Assembly: GCA_937873175.1 (NCBI GenBank)
Contig: CALMVT010000441.1
Coordinates: forward strand, 1-32,858
Direction: 5' to 3'
DNA length: 32,858 nucleotides
DNA from: an uncultured Acetobacteraceae bacterium
Lineage (GTDB): Bacteria; Pseudomonadota; Alphaproteobacteria; Acetobacterales; Acetobacteraceae
The position numbers and the translations under genes are program-made. Position 1 is the stretch's first letter. Every line of letters starts with the position of its first letter. The notes below the pieces were generated by a model. The model saw only the letters and a program-made list of their open reading frames with translations, did no database searches and was not told the DNA's origin. This document shows positions 25,396-31,260 of the stretch, in pieces.

Positions 25396-26273
25396 AGGCT
25401 CCTCCGCAGTAGGCGCCCGGTGAGGCCGGACCCGGTGATCCCCTGGGGCAGGATGCGGATCATGACCAGGGCCGCCAGCAACAGCGCCACCTGGCCGAAC
25501 ACCGGGGTGGTGAAAAAGGTCGCGACCTCGCTGATGCTGCCGAACAGTCCCGAAGCGAGGCCGGTGCCGGTGACGATGGCAGGTCCGCCGCCCAGCACGG
25601 TGATGAAGGCCCGGGCGATGAACGCCCCGCCCATCACCGGCGACACGCCGGACACCGGCGCCAACACGCCCCCCGCCAGCCCGGCCAGCGCCGAGCCGAG
25701 CGCGAAGGTCATCATGTAGATCCACTGCGGCGACACGCCCAGCGCCGCCGCCATGTCCGGGTTCTGCATGGTGGCGCGCACGATCAGGCCGAACTTGGTG
25801 AAGCGCAGCACCAGCCACACCCCGGCCGCCATCGCCGCCGCCACCGCGATCACGAACCACGAATACACGCTGGTCTGGTAGCCGCCGATGGCGAAGCCGC
25901 CGAACGGCGCCGACACGCCGCGCACCGTGGTGCCGAAGATCGTGGTGATCAGCCCGACCACCGCGAGGCTGAGGCCCCAGGTCGCCAGCATGGTGTCGAT
26001 GATCCGGCCATACAGGAACCGGATGAACAGCCGCTCGACAGCTAATCCGAACAGCCCCACAGCGAGGGGCGCTGCGACCAGCATCGCCACCCACAGGTTC
26101 AGCCCGGCATTGGCGCTGACCACCGTCGTGTAGGCGCCCAGCATCAGGAACTCGCCATGCGCCAGGTTGATGACCCGCATCATGCCGTAGATCACGCCGA
26201 GGCCCAGGCTGAGCAGCACCAGCACCGCGATGCTGTTCGCGATGTTGAACAAGATAAGGCCGGTCAGCGCCAT
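25392..26273 (-). CDS. Branched-chain/urea/amide-type ABC permease (LivH/UrtB type)
   Basis: The 293-residue inner-membrane protein has the LivH hallmarks GVIYGMMRVINLAHGEFLMLGAYTT, GRIIDTMLATWGLSL, KFGLIVRATMQNPDMAAALGVSPQWIYMMTFALGSALAGLAGGVLAP and VLGGGPAIVTGTGLASGLFGS. About eight hydrophobic helices are visible. The ATG at 26273 follows the binding-protein stop by eight bases and is the natural start; the longer upstream frame overlaps the previous gene. It forms the channel together with the LivM/UrtC-type protein. Confidence 0.91.
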   Translation of the reverse strand: MALTGLILFNIANSIAVLVLLSLGLGVIYGMMRVINLAHGEFLMLGAYTTVVSANAGLNLWVAMLVAAPLAVGLFGLAVERLFIRFLYGRIIDTMLATWGLSLAVVGLITTIFGTTVRGVSAPFGGFAIGGYQTSVYSWFVIAVAAAMAAGVWLVLRFTKFGLIVRATMQNPDMAAALGVSPQWIYMMTFALGSALAGLAGGVLAPVSGVSPVMGGAFIARAFITVLGGGPAIVTGTGLASGLFGSISEVATFFTTPVFGQVALLLAALVMIRILPQGITGSGLTGRLLRRSL

Positions 26274-26281
26274 GGCCGCGC

Positions 26282-27532
26282 TCAGGTCTTCACGTCGATT
26301 ACGAACTGCTTGCTCAGCTTCGGCTCCTTGATCAGGTCGCACACTGCCGCGGTGTCCGCCGGGGCCTGGTCCGGGTAGGACTGGAACACGTCCCATTTCC
26401 GCTCCGCCGCGCGGGCCAGGTAGGCGTTGCGGACCACGTGGTGCGTGGCGTGGTCAATCGTCACCTTGCCCGAAGGCCCATCCACGGCAATGCCGGTTTC
26501 CAACGCCTCCGTCACCTTCATGCGATCGAGGGAGCCGGCTTTCTTCACCCCCTCCGCCCACAGCTTGAAGCCCTCGTAGGTGGCGCAGGCGAGTTCGCTG
26601 ATATACGGCAGGCCGTCGCCGAACTTGGCGCGCACCGCCTTGGTGAAAGCCGTGCTGGCCGGCGTGGACAGCTCCTCGTAATAGCCGTAGCTCGTCACCA
26701 CGCCGTTGCTTTCCGACGGCGCGATGGTGGCGATCTCGTTGACCAGGCCGAAAGTCGTGGAGGCGATCGGGATCTTGTCCTTCATCCCCGCCGCCGCCCA
26801 TTGCCGGTAGAATGCGGTGTGGTTGGAGCCAACCAGCGCCGACAGCACCACGGACGGCCCGGCTTGCTGAATCTTGCTGATGGTCGCCGCGAACTCGGTC
26901 ACGTCGAGCGGGAAGAACTCGGTCGCCTGCACCGTACCGCCGCCGTCGCGCACATACTTGCCCATCCACTTTGCGGTAATCTGGCCGTAATTGTAGTCGG
27001 CCGCGATGATGTATGCCTTCTTGCCCCAGGTCTCCAGTGCGTAGGGCACCAGCTTGTTGACCGTCTGCGCCGGGGTGGTGCCGGTGCAGAAGCAGTCGCG
27101 GTCGCACACGCCGCCCTCATACAGCACGTTGTAGAAGTAAAGCGTCGCGTAGCGGTCGAACACCGGGCGGATCGCCTCGCGCGACGCCGAGGTGATGCCG
27201 CCGTGCACCACCGCCACCTTGTCCTTCAGCGCAAGCTGCTGGGCGTATTGCGAATAAAGCTGGATGGTGGACTGCGTGTCGTAGTTGACCAGTTCCACCT
27301 GCCGCCCCAGCAGGCCACCGCCCGCGTTCAGCTCATCCACCGCGAGCCGGATCGTGGCGTGCATCGCCTGGCCGGAGGAGCCGATCGGTCCAGACAGGTC
27401 CAGCAGGCTGCCGACCTTGATCGCGTCGGCAGCCAGCGCGTGCCGGGCGACCAAGGGCGCCGCGAGCGCACCCCCCGCAAGCGTGGCGGCCGATTGCAGC
27501 AGGCCGCGTCGCGATGGGCGGAATGGGCGCAT
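26282..27532 (-). CDS. Substrate-binding protein for urea/short-chain amides (UrtA/FmdD-like)
   Basis: The 416-residue periplasmic protein has a signal peptide with a twin-Arg-like start (RPSRRGLLQSAATLAGGALAAPLVARHALA-A). A two-lobed binding domain of the Peripla_BP_5 type follows (IKVGSLLDLSGPIGSSGQAMHATIRLAVDELNAGGGLLGRQVELVNYD, AVVHGGITSASREAIRPV, YIIAADYNYGQITAKWM). This subgroup contains urea and short-chain amide binders such as UrtA and FmdD. A Cys-rich loop (GGVCDRDCFCTG, about residues 139-150) is unusual and could form a disulfide. GGAG precedes the ATG. It is the first gene of the operon, about 30 bases after the start predicted for the sigma-54 element. The amidase gene in the operon supports amides as ligand; the exact amide is unknown. 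Confidence 0.9.
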   Translation of the reverse strand: MRPFRPSRRGLLQSAATLAGGALAAPLVARHALAADAIKVGSLLDLSGPIGSSGQAMHATIRLAVDELNAGGGLLGRQVELVNYDTQSTIQLYSQYAQQLALKDKVAVVHGGITSASREAIRPVFDRYATLYFYNVLYEGGVCDRDCFCTGTTPAQTVNKLVPYALETWGKKAYIIAADYNYGQITAKWMGKYVRDGGGTVQATEFFPLDVTEFAATISKIQQAGPSVVLSALVGSNHTAFYRQWAAAGMKDKIPIASTTFGLVNEIATIAPSESNGVVTSYGYYEELSTPASTAFTKAVRAKFGDGLPYISELACATYEGFKLWAEGVKKAGSLDRMKVTEALETGIAVDGPSGKVTIDHATHHVVRNAYLARAAERKWDVFQSYPDQAPADTAAVCDLIKEPKLSKQFVIDVKT

Positions 27533-27572
27533 GGCTTACTCCAAGATGTCAGCGGATGATGACAGAGCCGCA

Positions 27573-27588
27573 AGCAATTCCCGGGCCA
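27573..27588 (-). promoter_or_regulatory. Sigma-54 (RpoN) -24/-12 promoter element
   Basis: Read on the minus strand this is TGGCCCGGGAATTGCT. Against the consensus TGGCACG-N4-TTGCW every specified base matches except one (C for A). The invariant GG (27587-27586) and GC (27575-27574) are spaced correctly. The predicted transcription start near 27562 gives a leader of about 30 bases before the binding-protein ATG, which has its own GGAG site. Confidence 0.75.
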
Positions 27589-27641
27589 TAGGACATGAGG
27601 GCGCCAGCTTCACAACCAAGCCTGACCGGTATCCGTCCGTC

Positions 27642-27660
27642 GCGCAACACGGCAATGCGC
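27642..27660. promoter_or_regulatory. Palindrome upstream of the sigma-54 promoter, candidate activator site
   Basis: GCGCA and TGCGC are inverted arms separated by nine bases, about 80-98 bases upstream of the predicted transcription start. That is the usual distance for an enhancer-binding protein. The arms are only loosely like NtrC half-sites (GCAC/GTGC). Confidence 0.35.
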
Positions 27661-27776
27661 CTCGCTGCGGCTGGCTAGGCGGTTGTTTCGATTGCAGATT
27701 CGGCAGGCAACTCCGTGTGTGCGCCATAGCCCAATTCCACACCCACCGGGCCGAAAAGCCGATTGCACAGGTGCTG

Positions 27777-27803
27777 CCGCCGGGTCTTAACTGCCCGCAG
27801 CGG
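27777..27803 (+). promoter_or_regulatory. Hairpin overlapping the nitrile hydratase ribosome site
   Basis: CCGC (27777-27780) pairs with GCGG (27800-27803) and CGGG (27781-27784) with CCCG (27794-27797), leaving a 2-base bulge and a 9-base loop. The 3' arm runs into the GGGGGAG ribosome site (27802-27808) of the alpha-subunit gene. It could limit translation, but no ligand sensing is implied by the sequence. Confidence 0.35.
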
Positions 27804-27817
27804 GGGAGAATCAGGCC

Positions 27818-28420
27818 ATGCCGGACACGCACGAGGACGACATCGCGCTGCGGGTGCGCGCCATCGAAAGCCTGCTGATCGAAAAGGGGCTGGTGCAGCC
27901 GGCCGCGCTCGCCGCCATTGTCGAAACCTATGAAACCAAGATCGGCCCGCACAACGGCGCCCAGGTCGTCGCCCGTGCCTGGACCGACCCGGCGTTCAAG
28001 GCGCGCCTGCTGTCCGATGCCACCGCGGCCATCGCCGAGATGGGCTTCTCCGGCGTGCAGGGCGAGGACATGGTCGTCGTGGAGAACACGCCCGCGGTGC
28101 ACAACATGGTCGTCTGCACCCTCTGCTCCTGCTATCCCTGGCCGACGCTCGGCCTGCCGCCGAACTGGTACAAGTCCGCGCCATACCGCGCCCGCGCCGT
28201 GATCGACCCGCGCGGGGTGCTGAACGAATTTGGCGTCGATCTGCCACCGGACAAAGAGGTCCGGGTTTGGGACAGCAACGCCGAACTGCGCTACCTCGTG
28301 CTGCCGGAACGTCCGCCCGGGACCGAGGGCATGGACGCGGCGGCGCTGGCCGCGCTGGTGACGCGCGACGCGATGATCGGCACTGGCACCGTGGCGGCGG
28401 GTCAGGGAGCCGCGCAATGA
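27818..28420 (+). CDS. nthA: Nitrile hydratase alpha subunit, cobalt type
   Basis: The 200-residue subunit carries the metal-binding motif [11 protein letters not shown], with Cys100, Cys103 and Cys105 as ligands. Thr at position 101 is the mark of cobalt-type enzymes (iron types have Ser). In active enzyme Cys103 and Cys105 would be oxidised to sulfinate and sulfenate. Flanking segments ([85 protein letters not shown]) are typical of the family. The enzyme hydrates nitriles to amides in the cytoplasm. GGGGGAG lies nine bases before the ATG. The stop overlaps the next start (ATGA). A three-subunit arrangement makes thiocyanate hydrolase an alternative reading, but the linked amide genes favour nitriles. 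Confidence 0.93.
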   Translation: MPDTHEDDIALRVRAIESLLIEKGLVQPAALAAIVETYETKIGPHNGAQVVARAWTDPAFKARLLSDATAAIAEMGFSGVQGEDMVVVENTPAVHNMVVCTLCSCYPWPTLGLPPNWYKSAPYRARAVIDPRGVLNEFGVDLPPDKEVRVWDSNAELRYLVLPERPPGTEGMDAAALAALVTRDAMIGTGTVAAGQGAAQ

Positions 28421-28725
28421 ACGGCGTGCACGACCTTGGCGGGATGCACGGCATGGGGCCGATCAACCCCGAACCGCAGGAGCCGATGTTCCACGAAGCC
28501 TGGGAACGCACCGTGTTCGGCCTATTCATGACCACCTTCGCCGGCGGCCACTTCAACGTGGACGAGTTCCGCCACGCCATCGAGCGCATGGACCCGGCGC
28601 ACTACCTGCAATCGCCCTACTACGCGCACTGGCTGCACGCCATGGAAAGCCTGCTGGTGGAGCGCAGCGCGTTGACGCGGCAGGAGATCGACGGGCGCAT
28701 GGCGCAGCTTGCGGAGGCCGCGTGA
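28417..28725 (+). CDS. Nitrile hydratase beta subunit, N-terminal half as a separate gene
   Basis: The 102-residue protein is the N-terminal half of a normal nitrile hydratase beta subunit: [37 protein letters not shown]...[37 protein letters not shown]. Arg52 ([10 protein letters not shown]) matches beta-Arg52, which hydrogen-bonds the oxidised cysteines of the active site. A usual beta subunit has about 215-230 residues, so this one stops in the linker before the SH3-like barrel, which is encoded by the next gene in a different frame. The ATG overlaps the alpha stop. This split is that of the ScnB/ScnA pair of thiocyanate hydrolase and of ToyK/ToyL. Both halves look intact, so this appears to be an established three-subunit form, not a recent frameshift. 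Confidence 0.9.
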   Translation: MNGVHDLGGMHGMGPINPEPQEPMFHEAWERTVFGLFMTTFAGGHFNVDEFRHAIERMDPAHYLQSPYYAHWLHAMESLLVERSALTRQEIDGRMAQLAEAA

Positions 28726-29081
28726 TGCCCGCCCTGCCGGTCGAGCAGGTGGACGGGCTGATCGCCACCGGCGCCAGCGCGCGCATGCCGGACACCGTGC
28801 CGCCGCGCTTCCGCCCCGGCGACCGGGTGACGGTGCGCAACATCAACCCCCTCAGCCACACCCGCCTGCCCCGCTACGCCCGCGGCAAGGCCGGCACCGT
28901 GGAGGCCGACCGCGGCGTGTTCTGCTTCAACGACACCAACGCGCATGGGCTGGGCCACAAGCCGCAGCACGTTTACGGCGTGCGCTTCGCCGCACGCGAC
29001 CTGTGGGGCGAGCAGGCCGCGGTGCGCGATGCGCTTTACCTAGACTTGTTTGAGGACTACCTTGAGCCGCATGGCGGGTGA
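28725..29081 (+). CDS. Nitrile hydratase beta subunit, C-terminal half (SH3-like barrel) as a separate gene
   Basis: The 118-residue protein is the C-terminal half of the beta subunit: VDGLIATGASARMP then PRFRPGDRVTVRNINPLSHTRLPRYARGKAGTVEADRGVFCFNDTNAHGLGHKPQHVYGVRFAARDLWGEQA...LDLFEDYLEPH. The HTRLPRY arginines include the second Arg that contacts the active-site sulfenate. The ATG at 28725 shares its first base with the stop of the preceding gene (TGATG), so translation is probably by re-initiation; a GTG at 28722 is also possible. It should assemble with the alpha subunit and the N-half into an alpha-beta-gamma unit. Confidence 0.9.
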   Translation: MPALPVEQVDGLIATGASARMPDTVPPRFRPGDRVTVRNINPLSHTRLPRYARGKAGTVEADRGVFCFNDTNAHGLGHKPQHVYGVRFAARDLWGEQAAVRDALYLDLFEDYLEPHGG

Positions 29082-29445
29082 CGCGGGCTGGCCGGACGGC
29101 CAGGCGCCGCCGTTGCTGCCAAGTGGCCCGTCCGGCCCGGTGTTCCGCGAGCCCTGGGAAGCGCAGGCATTCGCGCTGGCGGTGGCGCTGCATCAGGCCG
29201 GGCACTTCACCTGGCCCGAATGGGTCACGGCCATCAGCGCCGAGATCCGCCGGGCGCAAGCGGGCGGCGATCCGGACCTGGGATCGACCTACTACCGGCA
29301 CTGGCTGGCGGCGCTTGAGAAGCTCATCGTGGCAAAGGCCCTGGCCGATGACGTCGACTTGCGTCTGCGCCGCATCGAGTGCGCGGCCAACCCGCCCAGC
29401 AAGCATGACCACCCGGCGCGGCGCGAGCCGATCTCGATCGGATGA
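29071..29445 (+). CDS. Nitrile hydratase accessory/activator protein
   Basis: The 124-residue protein resembles the N-terminal half of the beta subunit (VFREPWEAQAFALAVALHQAGHFTWPEWVTAISAEIRRAQ...YYRHWLAALEKLIVAKAL), as do the P14K/NhlE-type activators that deliver cobalt to the alpha subunit by subunit swapping. It has only one Cys (RIECAANP), so the C-x-C-C motif reported for some activators is absent. The ATG at 29071 overlaps the preceding gene by 11 bases; TTG codons at 29050 and 29062 are alternative starts. The tail is His/Lys-rich (SKHDHPARREP), which might contact metal. It could instead be read as another beta-like subunit, but size and order fit an activator. Confidence 0.85.
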   Translation: MAGDAGWPDGQAPPLLPSGPSGPVFREPWEAQAFALAVALHQAGHFTWPEWVTAISAEIRRAQAGGDPDLGSTYYRHWLAALEKLIVAKALADDVDLRLRRIECAANPPSKHDHPARREPISIG

Positions 29446-29472
29446 TCAACAAGAATCCCGGAGAAACGCCCG

Positions 29473-30519
29473 ATGCCCGCCGGAGCCTACTACTCGCAGG
29501 ACCTGCACGGTCCCTACGAGACCTTCGACCTCGGCGATTTCGACCTGGAGGACGGCGGGCGGCTGCGCGGCGCCCGCTTGGCCTACGCCACCCACGGCCG
29601 GCTGTCCGCCGCGCGGGACAACGCGATCCTGGTGCCCACCTGGTTCTCCGGCACCGGCAAGATCATGGAGCAGGTTTACATCGGCCCGGGCCGTGCACTT
29701 GACCCTGAAAAGTACTTCATCGTCATTGCCGACCAGATCGGCGACGGCCTATCCTCCTCGCCGCACAACACGCCGGCGCCATGGGGCGGCCCGCGTTTCC
29801 CGCGCATCCGCATCGGCGACGACGTGGCGGCGCAGCGCCGGCTGGTCACGGAACAGTTCGGCATCGAGCGCCTGGCCCTGGTCGTCGGCGGCTCGATGGG
29901 CGCGCAGCAGACTTACGAGTGGGCCGTGCGCTTCCCGGACATGGTGGCGCGCGCCGCTCCCATCGCCGGCTTCGCGCAGAACACGCCGCACGACTTCCTG
30001 TTCGCCGGCACGCTGAGCGAGGCCCTCACCTCCGACCCAGCCTGGAAGAACGGCTGGTACGCCGACCAAGCGGACGTGCACGAGGGCCTGCGCCGGCACG
30101 CGCACCTGTGGGGCGTGATGGGCCTCTGCCCCGAGTTCTACAAGCGGGAACGCTGGCGCGGCCTCGGCTTCGTGTCGCTGGACGATTTCGTGGTCGGCTT
30201 CCTGGAAGGCTTCTTCCTGCCGATGGACCCGAACAACCTGCTCTGCATGGCCTGGAAGTGGCAGCGCGGCGACGTGGCCCGGCACGCCGGCGGCGATCTC
30301 GCCGCGGCGCTCGGGCGCGTTAAAGCCAAGACTTTCGTCATGCCGCTCAGCACCGACATGTTCTTTCCCGTGGCGGACTGCGCCGCGGAGCAGGCGCTGC
30401 TGCCTGGCAGCGAACTGCGCGTGGTAAATACCATCTGCGGCCACTTCGGCCTGTTCGGCATTGAGCCGGAATACCACGAGCAGGTGGACAGCATCCTTAA
30501 AGAGCTGCTGGCCACCTGA
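29473..30519 (+). CDS. Alpha/beta hydrolase of the MetX (homoserine O-acetyltransferase-like) family
   Basis: The 348-residue protein has the MetX-type fold. Opening segments are RLRGARLAYATHGRLSAARDNAILVPTWFSGTGKIMEQVYIGPGRALDPEKYFIVIADQIGDGLSSSP. The nucleophile elbow is VVGGSMGAQQTYEWAV with Ser141, followed by a lid domain, then acid Asp in MPLSTDMFFP and His in NTICGHFGLFGIEP. MetX members transfer acetyl groups or hydrolyse esters. Methionine synthesis is unlikely here, since the gene is in the nitrile hydratase operon, 27 bases after the activator. A role as an ester/amide hydrolase or acyltransferase in nitrile use is inference. GGAGAAA precedes the ATG. Confidence 0.85.
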   Translation: MPAGAYYSQDLHGPYETFDLGDFDLEDGGRLRGARLAYATHGRLSAARDNAILVPTWFSGTGKIMEQVYIGPGRALDPEKYFIVIADQIGDGLSSSPHNTPAPWGGPRFPRIRIGDDVAAQRRLVTEQFGIERLALVVGGSMGAQQTYEWAVRFPDMVARAAPIAGFAQNTPHDFLFAGTLSEALTSDPAWKNGWYADQADVHEGLRRHAHLWGVMGLCPEFYKRERWRGLGFVSLDDFVVGFLEGFFLPMDPNNLLCMAWKWQRGDVARHAGGDLAAALGRVKAKTFVMPLSTDMFFPVADCAAEQALLPGSELRVVNTICGHFGLFGIEPEYHEQVDSILKELLAT

Positions 30520-30541
30520 AACCTCCAGTCGCAGAGACTGC

Positions 30542-31213
30542 ATGAGCCAAATCATCGAGTCCCAACAAGCTTCCACGGCCGCCGCAGCGCCGCGCTTGCT
30601 GCATGTCGAGGCGTCGCCGCGCGGCGCGCAGTCCGCTTCCCGGCAGGTCGCCCAAGCGTTCCTGGACGCCTGGAAGGACTGTCACCCCGGCGGCGACATT
30701 GACGTGCTGAACGTTTGGACGACCGAGCTGCCGGCCTTTGACGGGGATGCGCTCGATGCCAAGTACGCTGGCCTTGAAGGGCGCGAGCGCAGCGCCGGGC
30801 AGGCCCGCGCGTGGCAGGAGATCGGCAACCTGGCGGACCGGTTCCGCCGGGTCCAGGTCGTGCTGCTCAGCGTGCCGATGTGGAACTTCGGCATCCCCTA
30901 CCGCCTGAAGCACCTGATCGACGCGGTTTCGCAAAAGGACGTGCTGTTCACCTTCGACGAGAACGGCCTACGCGGCATGCTGGGCGGGCGCAAGGCGGTG
31001 GTCGTCAACTCCCGCGGCGTCGGCCTCGGCCCCGACTTCCCGCGCGAGGAGCTGGACTACCAGCAGCGCTACATGACCGCCTGGCTGCAGATGATCGGGA
31101 TCAGCGACATCGCCCACATCGAGGTCGAGAAAACGCTGATGGGCGCCGAACTTGACCAAGCCGGGCGAGCCGCGGCCTGCATGCAGGCGGCGCGGCTCGC
31201 GGCCACGCTTTAG
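30542..31213 (+). CDS. azoR: FMN-dependent NADH:quinone/azo reductase (AzoR-like)
   Basis: The 223-residue flavodoxin-like protein has the AzoR markers LLHVEASPRGAQSASRQVAQAFLDAW (FMN phosphate loop), VPMWNFGIPYRLKHLIDAVSQKDVLFTFDENGLRGMLGGRKAVVVNSRG and YMTAWLQMIGISDIAHIEVEKTLMG. These enzymes bind FMN as homodimers and reduce quinones or azo compounds with NADH. The ATG at 30542 begins 22 bases after the hydrolase stop; a longer frame from 30461 overlaps that gene. The N-terminus is about 17 residues longer than usual before LLHVEAS. It may defend against electrophiles or recycle flavin, but its link with nitrile metabolism is unproven. Confidence 0.87.
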   Translation: MSQIIESQQASTAAAAPRLLHVEASPRGAQSASRQVAQAFLDAWKDCHPGGDIDVLNVWTTELPAFDGDALDAKYAGLEGRERSAGQARAWQEIGNLADRFRRVQVVLLSVPMWNFGIPYRLKHLIDAVSQKDVLFTFDENGLRGMLGGRKAVVVNSRGVGLGPDFPREELDYQQRYMTAWLQMIGISDIAHIEVEKTLMGAELDQAGRAAACMQAARLAATL

Positions 31214-31260
31214 AAAGCTGTCTTGCGCAGCCAGGCACAAAAATAACCGGGGAAACGACA

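Larger units (their letters stand above)
27533..27817. promoter_or_regulatory. Divergent control region of the amide-transport and nitrile hydratase operons
   Basis: These 285 bases lie between two divergent operons and hold no gene. They contain a strong leftward sigma-54 element (27573-27588), a weak rightward sigma-54-like element (27672-27687), two palindromes (27642-27660 and 27765-27774), and a hairpin reaching the nitrile hydratase ribosome site (27777-27803). The layout suggests shared, activator-dependent control. Confidence 0.6.

Noticed and set aside
22923-27532. Transporter annotated as a branched-chain amino acid (Liv) system
   Set aside because: UrtD-like HGQRQW signature, UrtE-like [10 protein letters not shown], a UrtA/Fmd-like binding protein and a co-operonic amidase favour urea or short-chain amides, though this is not proven.
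28417-29081. Beta subunit as a recent frameshift pseudogene
   Set aside because: Both halves keep conserved residues, the junction is a clean TGATG stop/start, and the split point is the known domain boundary used by thiocyanate hydrolase.
30461-30541. Longer azoR start at 30461
   Set aside because: It would overlap the hydrolase gene by about 60 bases and add a non-conserved N-terminus; the ATG at 30542 fits the flavodoxin fold.
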